DNA of 10,776 nucleotides from Thermodesulfovibrionales bacterium. GTDB lineage: Bacteria > Nitrospirota > Thermodesulfovibrionia > Thermodesulfovibrionales > SM23-35. Position 1 is the stretch's first letter, and each line of letters begins with the position of its first letter. The stretch spans positions 1-10,776 of the forward strand of contig JAGUWT010000235.1 of assembly GCA_020062205.1 (NCBI GenBank), given 5' to 3'. The translations under genes were made by a program, and so were the position numbers. Positions 1-6,539 of this stretch are shown here, piece after piece. The notes beneath the pieces are model-generated. The model was given only the letters and a program-made list of their open reading frames with translations, ran no database searches and was not told where the DNA came from.

Positions 1-1404
1 AAAAAACAGATACTGATTTATGAGAGGGATAAAAATGTCCTGAAATTTCTGAGGTCCTTCTTTAGAACGAGCGATGATTATTCAGCAAGGTTTCTAAGCA
101 GAGATAAGGATAGTTTAAAGAAACAACTGGCAAAGATACGACCTGGTGCCCTTATTGTTAGCAGCCCTGAGGGCCTTCAGCATATAAGTCCTACAGAGGT
201 TGATTGTCCTATCATAGCAACGGTATCTACGAATATTACCGATGGCATTCGCTCTGTGGTTAAATCTGACATTGAGTATTATCTACTCAGTCCTTTCCAT
301 AAGGAAGAACTCGAGCACAAACTCAAGTTAGTCACAGAGGAGAAAAGTTGGATCGAAAACCTCTATAAAGAAAAGAAAGACCTTGAAGGCATTATTGACC
401 TTCTATCCCTCATTTCATCAACAATAAACCCACAGCATGTTCTCTATCTTATGGTTAAAAAGATTTCAGAGATGATAAAGGTAACAAGATGTTCCATGAT
501 CAGTATCGATGTTGAGGACCAAAGGTATGCCTATGTTGTCTCTACATCTGAAAGCCCTGAGGTCACAAATCTCAAAATTGATCTCCAGAAATACCCTGAG
601 ATTAAGAAGGTCTTATTATTGAAAAAACCTGTCGTGATAAAAAATGCCTCAAGAAACCCTATCATGAAAGAGGTGCGGGACGTAATAGAGTCAATAGGTA
701 TTCACTCTCTGTTAGTAATACCTGTTTTTTTTCGGGATGAAATCATTGGCACATTGTTACTGAGGGCGTCAAGATCAGAGAATCCTTTTACAAAAAGGGA
801 GATCAGACTGTGTACTGCTATTGCTAATGCATCAGCCAATGTCCTTTATAATGCCTTCTTGTACAATAAAATAGAAAAAGAAAAGACCGTATTCGAGAAG
901 CTGGCTGTGACCGATTTCCTTACAGGAATCTATAATATCAGATATTTTTACAACAGACTTGAGGAAGAATTCAGCAGGGCAGGGAGATATAACACTCCAT
1001 TAAGTTGCATAATGGTCGACATAGACTACTTCAAGAAGATCAATGATACATATGGCCATAGGATTGGGGATATCGTCCTCAGAGAATTTGCTCAACTTGT
1101 GAAAGGTCATACGAGGAAGTCTGATATCTTTGCCAGATATGGTGGTGAAGAATTTATCGTGCTCCTCCCACAGACATCTTCTGCAGGTGCTCTGTATGAG
1201 GCAGAGCGAATTAGAAAGGCGGTGAAGGAATATCATTTTAAAGCCCTCAAGGAGAAGAGTGAAATAACGGTAAGTATAGGGATAGCCAGTAGTCCTGATG
1301 AAAAAATTAAAACACCTGATGATCTGATTACTCTTGCTGATAATGCACTGTTTACAGCAAAGAATAAGGGACGCAATCAGGTTGTTATATATCCAGCCTT
1401 ATAA
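1..1404 (+). CDS. Diguanylate cyclase with degenerate receiver, GAF and GGDEF domains (5' end outside window)
   Basis: The reading frame is open from base 1, so the true start lies upstream and the GTG at 256 is internal. The visible part is 467 residues. Residues about 3-107 look like a response-regulator receiver, but the position expected for the phospho-Asp is Ser (S54, in LIVSSP) and the conserved Lys before the Pro-Phe is also Ser (S97, in LLSPF). It is therefore probably a pseudo-receiver that is not phosphorylated. Residues about 120-285 fit a GAF sensor domain, followed by a short helical linker. Residues about 300-465 are a GGDEF domain with the active-site loop GGEEF at 381-385. 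An RxxD inhibitory site (R372-D375) lies five residues before it, so the enzyme should make cyclic di-GMP from two GTP and be product-inhibited. No transmembrane segment is visible, which suggests a cytosolic enzyme. The GAF ligand cannot be read from sequence. Confidence 0.9.
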   Translation, partial: KKQILIYERDKNVLKFLRSFFRTSDDYSARFLSRDKDSLKKQLAKIRPGALIVSSPEGLQHISPTEVDCPIIATVSTNITDGIRSVVKSDIEYYLLSPFHKEELEHKLKLVTEEKSWIENLYKEKKDLEGIIDLLSLISSTINPQHVLYLMVKKISEMIKVTRCSMISIDVEDQRYAYVVSTSESPEVTNLKIDLQKYPEIKKVLLLKKPVVIKNASRNPIMKEVRDVIESIGIHSLLVIPVFFRDEIIGTLLLRASRSENPFTKREIRLCTAIANASANVLYNAFLYNKIEKEKTVFEKLAVTDFLTGIYNIRYFYNRLEEEFSRAGRYNTPLSCIMVDIDYFKKINDTYGHRIGDIVLREFAQLVKGHTRKSDIFARYGGEEFIVLLPQTSSAGALYEAERIRKAVKEYHFKALKEKSEITVSIGIASSPDEKIKTPDDLITLADNALFTAKNKGRNQVVIYPAL

Positions 1405-1449
1405 ATATTGATACCTGTAAAAATAATGTCCCTTTTTCATTGAATTCTT

Positions 1450-1522
1450 GTCATTCCTGCGCAAGCAGAAATCCAGAAGTCTCATGGAAAATCCTGGATT
1501 CCGGATCAAGTCCGGAATGACG
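1450..1522. repeat. Compound palindromic intergenic repeat (double hairpin)
   Basis: The outer arms GTCATTCC (1450-1457) and GGAATGAC (1514-1521) are exact reverse complements. A second pair, ATCCAG (1471-1476) and CTGGAT (1494-1499), lies inside them. Each half can also fold alone: the right half has a perfect 7-bp stem TTCCGGA/TCCGGAA (1499-1505 and 1511-1517), and the left half has a weaker one around TGC/GCA. The layout is that of a REP- or MITE-like dispersed repeat. A related single-hairpin copy lies at 6357-6380. It sits between the cyclase stop codon and the tRNA nucleotidyltransferase gene and may act as a weak transcript end. No separate T-tailed terminator is seen here. Confidence 0.75.
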
Positions 1523-1556
1523 ACAGAACGGACATTTGTTATGCAGTTTTCAGTCT

Positions 1557-1584
1557 GACAACTAACAACTTATAACTAATAACT
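1557..1584. repeat. Degenerate heptanucleotide tandem array (4 units)
   Basis: Four consecutive 7-bp units, GACAACT, AACAACT, TATAACT and AATAACT, share the ending AACT. The array ends 13 bp before the GTG start of the next gene. The 7-bp period is the same as in the elements inside murE near the right end of the window, although the unit sequence differs. Confidence 0.5.
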
Positions 1585-1597
1585 GCTACAATAAATT

Positions 1598-4204
1598 GTG
1601 GATATCATAACCTCTCATATCAATGCAGATTTTGATTCTCTTGCATCAATGATTGCTGCAAAGAAGTTGTACCCTGATGCGGTGATCGTGTTCCCGGGTT
1701 CTCAGGAAAAGAAACTGAGGGATTTCATCGAGGCTTTCCAGCCTGTTGAAATAAAGCGCATAAAGGACATCGACCTTTCGAAGGCTACAAGGCTGATTAT
1801 CGTTGACACAAAGATACCAGGCAGGATTGGTCCACTTGCTGAATTACTTTCCAACAAAGGCATTAAGATACACATCTATGATCACCATCCATTCCATGAA
1901 GGTGATATCAGGGGAGATGTAGAAATGATTGAGAATATAGGGGCAACCGCAACAATCTTTACAGAGATCTTGAAACAGAGAAGATTGCCTCCTACCCCCA
2001 TTGAGGCAACGATATTAGCCTTGGGAATATATGAAGAGACAGGGAGTCTTCTTTTTCCTTCAACGACTGAACGGGACCTTATTGCCGTTTCATATCTTTT
2101 AAAAAGGGGAGCAAATCTGAATATTGTATCAAGCTTTTTAAAGATGGAAATGAGCATAGAAGAGCTTGACCTCCTGAACGAGCTTGTCCAGTCATCAAAA
2201 GAGATGCTCATAGGAGGCATCAGGATAAGAATTGCAAAGGCATCCCGAGAGGGTTATTTCGGGGATGCAGCACACCTTGCCCACAGGATGATGGATATGG
2301 AAGAAATTGATACAGTGGTTGTCCTGCTCAGCATGGAAGGAAAGATACTGATGGTAGCCCGGAGCAAGGTTCCGGAAATGGATGTATCGATGGTGATGAG
2401 GGAATTCGGTGGCGGAGGACATCCAACAGCAGCCTCGGCAACGATAAAAGAGGCATCGCTCGAAGTTGTTGAGGAGAGATTAACAGAGTTATTGCACAAA
2501 TATGTGAAGCCTGGAAAGGTTGCATCTGATATCATGACAAGCCCTGTGATTAGCATCCATTGGGATTCTTCCATCAAGGAGGCAGAGGCGATGATGACCC
2601 GTTACGGGGTAAATGTCCTGCCAGTCTTGAAGGAAGAAAAATACACCGGGATCATATCTCGTGAGATCGTGGGGAAAGCCCTCTTCCACGGTTTTGGAAA
2701 GAGCAAATCAATAGAATTCTCAACAACAGATGCAATAACAGTTGGCCCACACACTCCTATCAGAGATATAGAAACACTCATGATTGAGCAGAACCAGCGG
2801 TTTATGCCTGTTTTGGACGATGACAGGATCATTGGTGCAATAACGAGAACAGACCTGCTCCGTACGCTTTATGAAGAATTTCTGAGGAGGAGAAAGATCG
2901 AAGAGACGGTTACAAAGGAAAAACCCTCTATCAGCAGAAATCTCTCTTCCTGGCTCAAGGAGAGGTTCCCTTCAGAGATATACAAAATCCTCAAGCTTTC
3001 TGGAGAGGTAGCAGAGGAAGCAGGCTTTATTGCATATCTTGTTGGTGGTTCAGTAAGGGACTTGCTACGTGGCGAAGCAAATCTTGACATTGATATCGTT
3101 ATTGAGGGTGATGGGATTTCTTTTGCAAAGGCATTTGGTGAAAGACTGAATGCAAAGGTGAGAACACATCAGACGTTTGGTACTGCCCAGGTAATTACCG
3201 ATACATTCAAACTCGATGTGGCAACAGCCAGAACAGAATACTATGAGTCGCCTGCAGCACTTCCTAAGGTCGAGACATCATCAATCAAGAAAGACCTTTA
3301 CAGAAGGGACTTTACCATCAATACCCTTGCAATCAAGTTGAATCCAAAGGATTTCGGGCTTCTCATAGATTTCTTTGGTGGTCAGAGAGACCTGAGAGAG
3401 AAGACCATCAGGGTACTCCATAACCTGAGTTTTATCGAAGACCCAACAAGGGCATTCAGGGCAATCAGATTCTCTGAACGGTTTGGTTTTAAGATCAGCA
3501 AGCATACAGACAACCTCATAAAGTTAGCAATAAAAATGAACCTCTTTGACAGGCTTTCAGGCCCAAGGTTGTATGAAGAACTCCGCCTATCATTCAATGA
3601 GACTGAACCACTCAGGACGCTGAAGAGGCTTTCTGATTTTGGCCTTTTGAAGGTTATACATCCAAACATTATTTTGAATGAAGAGCTTGAAGCAACATTC
3701 AAATCGATGCAGGAGACCATCTCATGGTTCAATCTCCTTTTCCTTGAAGAAAGGACGGACAAGGGGATTCTCTATCTCATGGCGCTGCTATCCGGTTTGA
3801 CGGATGATGATGTAAAGGCTGTCATTGAAAGGTTATCACCGCCCCCAAGGGTCAAAGATATAATCATGAATAGCATGTCCCAGGCAAAAGAGATATTGAA
3901 GAGACTCCCTCACGATGACCCTGTAGGGATCTATAACCTCCTGAGCAAAATCAAGCTCGAAACGATTCTGTTTGCAATGGCCATAAGCAAAGACCGGCAG
4001 AAACAAAAAGCGATGTCCCGATATCTCACTGATTTAAGAAATGTAAAGACAATCCTGAAAGGAAATGATCTCAAGGATATGGGTATTCACCCCGGACCTG
4101 TTTACTCGAGAATGCTCAAGGAACTGCTTGAAGAAAAACTCAGAGGCCACCTGAAAGCTCGTGAAGATGAAGAGAGATTTATCAGGCAGTTTACTCAGGG
4201 ATAA
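1598..4204 (+). CDS. tRNA nucleotidyltransferase (CCA- or A-adding) with N-terminal DHH and CBS domains
   Basis: This 868-residue multidomain protein has three visible parts. A DHH/DHHA1 phosphoesterase-like region has H7-x3-D11-x-D13, D95-H96-H97 and the DHHA1 signature GGGGH at 271-275. Two CBS domains lie at about 308-366 and 370-428 and probably bind an adenine nucleotide. A class II nucleotidyltransferase follows, with GGSVRD (483-488), catalytic D497-x-D499, RRDFTIN (569-575) and base-selecting ED-x2-R (614-618). The C-terminal helical region should hold the tRNA. It completes or repairs the 3' CCA of tRNAs. Related bacteria split the job between CC-adding and A-adding enzymes, and long DHH-CBS forms are often the A-adding partner, but specificity cannot be settled here. 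The GTG start is chosen because DIITSHINADFDS is the expected domain beginning. No good Shine-Dalgarno precedes it. The last 14 bp overlap the convergent gene. Confidence 0.9.
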   Translation: MDIITSHINADFDSLASMIAAKKLYPDAVIVFPGSQEKKLRDFIEAFQPVEIKRIKDIDLSKATRLIIVDTKIPGRIGPLAELLSNKGIKIHIYDHHPFHEGDIRGDVEMIENIGATATIFTEILKQRRLPPTPIEATILALGIYEETGSLLFPSTTERDLIAVSYLLKRGANLNIVSSFLKMEMSIEELDLLNELVQSSKEMLIGGIRIRIAKASREGYFGDAAHLAHRMMDMEEIDTVVVLLSMEGKILMVARSKVPEMDVSMVMREFGGGGHPTAASATIKEASLEVVEERLTELLHKYVKPGKVASDIMTSPVISIHWDSSIKEAEAMMTRYGVNVLPVLKEEKYTGIISREIVGKALFHGFGKSKSIEFSTTDAITVGPHTPIRDIETLMIEQNQRFMPVLDDDRIIGAITRTDLLRTLYEEFLRRRKIEETVTKEKPSISRNLSSWLKERFPSEIYKILKLSGEVAEEAGFIAYLVGGSVRDLLRGEANLDIDIVIEGDGISFAKAFGERLNAKVRTHQTFGTAQVITDTFKLDVATARTEYYESPAALPKVETSSIKKDLYRRDFTINTLAIKLNPKDFGLLIDFFGGQRDLREKTIRVLHNLSFIEDPTRAFRAIRFSERFGFKISKHTDNLIKLAIKMNLFDRLSGPRLYEELRLSFNETEPLRTLKRLSDFGLLKVIHPNIILNEELEATFKSMQETISWFNLLFLEERTDKGILYLMALLSGLTDDDVKAVIERLSPPPRVKDIIMNSMSQAKEILKRLPHDDPVGIYNLLSKIKLETILFAMAISKDRQKQKAMSRYLTDLRNVKTILKGNDLKDMGIHPGPVYSRMLKELLEEKLRGHLKAREDEERFIRQFTQG

Positions 4205-5288
4205 ACCTGTGTTCAAGTTTTTTCATGAGCTGTGGCATCGTCGTGTACTCGAGGTCATCAAGTCCAAGCCGATGAGGTTCAAAGGGACCATGATGCCTGA
4301 GATAGTCTGCTATCTCATTTGCCCTTCTTCTTGCACCATCGAATGCAGGATCATCAAATAAATCCCTCGGCCCGATCAGTTTTCCGTGGCAGAGCTGAAA
4401 ACCAGCTGCAATAACCCTCGGTGGACCATCAAATCTTGATGGATTTGCCTCATAGAATGCAACAGGCATAAGGGGCCCGTTATGTGAACCGCGCATCCAA
4501 CCTTCAACGATATGGGCAAAAGCAAAGGGTTCAAGGACCTCTCCAACAGCAGGCAATCCTGCCTGACATCTGACGACCAAAACAGGGTCGTCTTTCCCGA
4601 CATATTTTCCTGCGATAAGACTCAGTTTCTGTGTGGATGCTGATGCAGCAATCATCCCGTCTTTCCGATAGACAGTTTTAATTATGAACCGTCTTATTGC
4701 ACCGATAAACATCAAAAGGTTGTACATCTCTTCTGGAGTTGATAAGGTAATCTTCTTCTGTTCATAGACATCTACCACTTCGAATATAAAACCTTCATGC
4801 ATTGTTGGGTCTATAACAAGGCCTGCTGTATTAAAGGGGTCAGCGAAGATTTTAAAGAGAGGAAGATTCCATGCACCAGAGGCGGTTTTATCAGCCATGA
4901 AGATAATGACTGGCTCGCTCTTCCGTTCCTCGAACTCCATCTCTGCAACTCCTGGACCCATGCCTTTTACAGTTCCGCTAAAGGAATCGGCTAACAGGTC
5001 CTGTCCTGCACCATACAGCTTGAGTTTTTTTGCAACCTCAGTGCATGCGACAAAGACATTCCATGCAAGCTTATGGATGTCTTCTGCATCAACACCATGC
5101 TCATGAGTCATGATGAGTTCGAGGTCATCACCACACCGCGTCACATGGAAGTCAATCAGTATTCCCTTTTCTGCAGCAATGGATAATTTCTCTTTTGCTG
5201 TTTCGATGAGGTTGGCATGGATACTCGAATGACCAACATAACCTCCAACGTCAGCTTTGATTACACTTAATGTTATTTTTTCAGACAT
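4191..5288 (-). CDS. fbp: Fructose-1,6-bisphosphate aldolase/phosphatase (bifunctional, archaeal type V)
   Basis: This 365-residue protein matches the FBPA/P family along its full length. The enzyme condenses glyceraldehyde-3-phosphate and dihydroxyacetone phosphate to fructose-1,6-bisphosphate and then hydrolyses it to fructose-6-phosphate, which makes gluconeogenesis one-directional. Metal ligands are visible as D13 and H20 (KADVGGYVGH), D54-D55 (RCGDD) and D133 (MADK). The Schiff-base Lys and its Tyr partner of the characterised archaeal enzymes correspond to K232 and Y229 (KYVGKDD), and the third key Tyr corresponds to Y348 (LEYTT), so both activities should be intact. The ATG at 5286-5288 is preferred over an in-frame ATG 36 bp upstream. 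That earlier start would overlap the upstream gene and add residues the family lacks, and a purine-rich AAGAG precedes the chosen one. It lies 13 bp downstream of the thiamine-binding-like gene, so the two are probably co-transcribed. Confidence 0.93.
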   Translation of the reverse strand: MSEKITLSVIKADVGGYVGHSSIHANLIETAKEKLSIAAEKGILIDFHVTRCGDDLELIMTHEHGVDAEDIHKLAWNVFVACTEVAKKLKLYGAGQDLLADSFSGTVKGMGPGVAEMEFEERKSEPVIIFMADKTASGAWNLPLFKIFADPFNTAGLVIDPTMHEGFIFEVVDVYEQKKITLSTPEEMYNLLMFIGAIRRFIIKTVYRKDGMIAASASTQKLSLIAGKYVGKDDPVLVVRCQAGLPAVGEVLEPFAFAHIVEGWMRGSHNGPLMPVAFYEANPSRFDGPPRVIAAGFQLCHGKLIGPRDLFDDPAFDGARRRANEIADYLRHHGPFEPHRLGLDDLEYTTMPQLMKKLEHRFIPE

Positions 5289-5301
5289 CCTTATCTCTTC
5301 G

Positions 5302-5607
5302 TTATTTCTTGAGAGATTTGCCAATCCTTTTTTCTATTGATTTTACCTTCTCCTCTATCCTGTTCGGCTTACCTTTCCTGTCATCTATTGATATACTTGT
5401 CAGTGCCCTCTCGCCGGATTTCATGACAGTCTTGTGGCATCTTTTTATGAGCTTTATTATCTCATCCCATTTACCTTCGACAACCGTACCCATGGGATTA
5501 ACCTTATAGGGGAGTCCGCTTGCATCAACGATCTTTAAAACCTCAGCAAGCTGGTCACCGATACTGCTGCCAACACCTATCGGTACAATGCTGAATTCTG
5601 CGAGCAT
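5302..5607 (-). CDS. MTH1187 family thiamine-binding-like protein
   Basis: This 101-residue protein starts with LAEFSIVPIGVGSSIGDQL and continues with LPYKVNPMGTVVEGKWDEI. These are hallmarks of the small ferredoxin-like-fold MTH1187/YkoF-related family (Thiamine_BP, formerly UPF0045). Members bind thiamine or related pyrimidines, but their cellular role is poorly known, so only the family is assigned. The C-terminal end is Lys/Arg-rich. The start is firm: AAGGAGG (on + at 5613-5619) lies five bases before the ATG. It is the first gene of an apparent pair with the aldolase/phosphatase, 13 bp apart. Only a weak promoter-like TATAAA is seen in the short leader after the HU terminator. Confidence 0.85.
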   Translation of the reverse strand: MLAEFSIVPIGVGSSIGDQLAEVLKIVDASGLPYKVNPMGTVVEGKWDEIIKLIKRCHKTVMKSGERALTSISIDDRKGKPNRIEEKVKSIEKRIGKSLKK

Positions 5608-5668
5608 ACATTCCTCCTTTCATTTTTTATAACCAATGCTGGGGTAGTAAAAAGTAGTGAATAAAATA

Positions 5669-5695
5669 AAAGGGGCAAACGTAGTTTGCCCCTTT
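5669..5695 (-). terminator. Rho-independent terminator of the HU gene
   Basis: A perfect 12-bp inverted repeat (AAAGGGGCAAAC at 5669-5680 and GTTTGCCCCTTT at 5684-5695) has a 3-base loop. On the minus strand the stem is followed by the T-rich run TTTATTTTATTC. It begins 15 bp after the HU stop codon, so it should end HU transcription and insulate the downstream gene pair. Confidence 0.88.
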
Positions 5696-5710
5696 CCATA
5701 AATTGTCGGA

Positions 5711-5983
5711 TTATCTAACAGCGTCTTTGAGCGCCTTGCCGGCTGAGAATTTCGGTATTTTAGCAGCAGAGATTGTAATAACCTCACCTGTCCTTGGATT
5801 GCGGCCTTTCCTTGATTTCCTCTTAACAACTGAGAATGTTCCAAAACCAACAAGAGTAACTTTCTGCCCTTTCTTCAGGGCAACCTTGATTGAGTTCAGG
5901 ATAGAATCCAGTGACTTTGAAGCATCTGCCTTGCTTAACCCTGCACCTGATGCGATTTTGTCGATAAGCTCTGCCTTTGTCAT
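5711..5983 (-). CDS. HU family DNA-binding protein
   Basis: This 90-residue protein has the normal HU/IHF length and the standard order: an N-terminal helical dimerisation part (MTKAELIDKIASGAGLSK), the GFGTF turn at about 47-51, and the DNA-grasping arm with RNPRTGE followed by a final helix. It forms dimers that bend and compact DNA in the nucleoid. The arm Pro that intercalates into DNA is present in RNPRTG. Having one conserved HU arm and no IHF-specific signature, it is called HU, although an IHF-like role cannot be excluded. A G-rich AAGGGGGGGAAG lies just before the ATG as ribosome binding site. It has its own promoter upstream and a hairpin terminator downstream, so it is likely a monocistronic, highly expressed unit. 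Confidence 0.95.
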   Translation of the reverse strand: MTKAELIDKIASGAGLSKADASKSLDSILNSIKVALKKGQKVTLVGFGTFSVVKRKSRKGRNPRTGEVITISAAKIPKFSAGKALKDAVR

Positions 5984-6031
5984 TAATCTTCCCCCCCTTT
6001 CATATTTTAGATTTTTAATGATTGCAGAATA

Positions 6032-6060
6032 ACAGTATCAAGAAGAAAACCTTTTGTCAA
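6032..6060 (-). promoter_or_regulatory. Sigma70-like promoter of the HU gene
   Basis: Read on the minus strand, a perfect -35 box TTGACA (+ strand 6055-6060) is followed by a 17-bp spacer and a weak -10 TACTGT (+ strand 6032-6037). Transcription would start near 6025, giving a leader of about 40 nt before the HU start codon. Confidence 0.65.
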
Positions 6061-6076
6061 GCCAAAAAATCACTCT

Positions 6077-6247
6077 ATGAAAAAAATCATGATCACATTC
6101 TTGATGATGTTCTTTATGAATTCATTCACTATGGCAAAGGATAGATTGGCATATTTTATGCTAATCTTATTGTCACAATCATCGCCTTATGGCAAAGAAG
6201 TGAATATCTCAATCCTAAAAAAATCAAATGACTTCAGTCGAAAATAG
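6077..6247 (+). CDS. Doubtful small ORF with signal-peptide-like N-terminus (56 aa)
   Basis: An ATG-initiated frame encodes 56 residues beginning MKKIMITFLMMFFMNSFTMA. This reads like a Sec signal peptide or a membrane segment: two Lys, then a Met/Phe-rich hydrophobic stretch, then small residues and AKD. A second hydrophobic patch (FMLILL) follows, then a polar tail ending SRK. Against it, no Shine-Dalgarno precedes the ATG, the region is very AT-rich, which inflates Met/Phe/Lys/Ile content, and the 3' third overlaps the left arm of an inverted repeat. I recognise no family. It may be chance or a gene remnant. Confidence 0.18.
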   Translation: MKKIMITFLMMFFMNSFTMAKDRLAYFMLILLSQSSPYGKEVNISILKKSNDFSRK

Positions 6248-6302
6248 TTTCAAATATCTCAATTTCTCATTTTGATTTTTTTAGAATAAAGATATTGAAC
6301 TT
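6198..6302. repeat. AT-rich imperfect inverted repeat, MITE-like
   Basis: The left arm 6198-6231 and the reverse complement of the right arm 6267-6302 align with about 30 matches over 36 columns. The alignment includes the uninterrupted shared core CTAAAAAAATCAAA and the block AATATCT. A loop of about 35 bp separates the arms. A third AATATCTCAAT lies in the loop at 6253-6263, in direct orientation to the left arm at 6203-6213. There is no transposase. It could be a decayed miniature element or a hairpin-forming repeat. Confidence 0.55.
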
Positions 6303-6356
6303 ATTCTCCCTTGTAGTTTTGCTACAGTATTACCCCGTGTCATCTTTTTTCATGAA

Positions 6357-6380
6357 GGATTCCCGACAGGCGGGAATGAC
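6357..6380. repeat. Short palindrome related to the repeat at 1450-1522
   Basis: A 7-bp stem ATTCCCG/CGGGAAT (6359-6365 and 6371-6377) has a 5-base loop, flanked by GG and GAC. It matches the right half of the longer element at 1496-1521 in layout: GGATTCC, a variable centre, then GGAATGAC. It therefore looks like a single-hairpin member of the same dispersed family. The ATTCCC-N-GGGAAT form also recalls the dRS3 repeats of Neisseria, although relationship is not implied. Confidence 0.6.
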
Positions 6381-6509
6381 ATACAACGTGACCTTACGTA
6401 TGAACTCCTTAGTATGTATTGATATGAAGGCAGTTTTATATAGAGAATTGTCAATATATTGTAGTAATTAAATATCAGACATACATAATATAGATAGTTA
6501 TTTTTTTTC

Positions 6510-6538
6510 TTGACATCAGGTGTCTTCTGCATTATATT
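6510..6538 (+). promoter_or_regulatory. Sigma70 promoter of the mraZ/dcw cluster
   Basis: The -35 box TTGACA (6510-6515, perfect) and the -10 box TATATT (6533-6538, 5 of 6) are separated by 17 bp. The start site would fall near 6545, inside the MraZ operator, with a leader of under 30 nt to the mraZ GTG. This is the best promoter in the window and probably drives the whole dcw cluster. Confidence 0.85.
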
Positions 6539-6539
6539 T

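Noticed and set aside
1450..1522. A tRNA-like or structured RNA gene at the compound palindrome
   Set aside because: The nested stems could suggest a cloverleaf, but there is no T-loop, anticodon arm or CCA end, and a related half copy elsewhere fits a dispersed repeat better.
3382..3762. A 126-codon minus-strand frame inside the tRNA nucleotidyltransferase gene
   Set aside because: The plus-strand frame holds the catalytic motifs of the nucleotidyltransferase. The opposite frame is Ser/Leu-rich shadow sequence.
5286..5324. An upstream ATG at 5324 as start of the aldolase/phosphatase
   Set aside because: It would add 12 residues outside the family N-terminus and overlap the end of the upstream gene. 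The ATG at 5288 fits the family.
5608..5668. A promoter for the thiamine-binding-like gene
   Set aside because: Only a TATAAA with a poor -35 match at acceptable spacing is visible, which is not enough to list as a feature.
5620..5853. A 77-codon minus-strand frame overlapping HU
   Set aside because: It is a shifted frame of the HU gene that reads through the HU terminator and has no family resemblance.
6350..6532. A 60-codon minus-strand frame upstream of mraZ
   Set aside because: It lacks a ribosome binding site, has AT-driven Tyr/Asn/Ile-rich content, and runs through the palindrome and the -35 box of the mraZ promoter.
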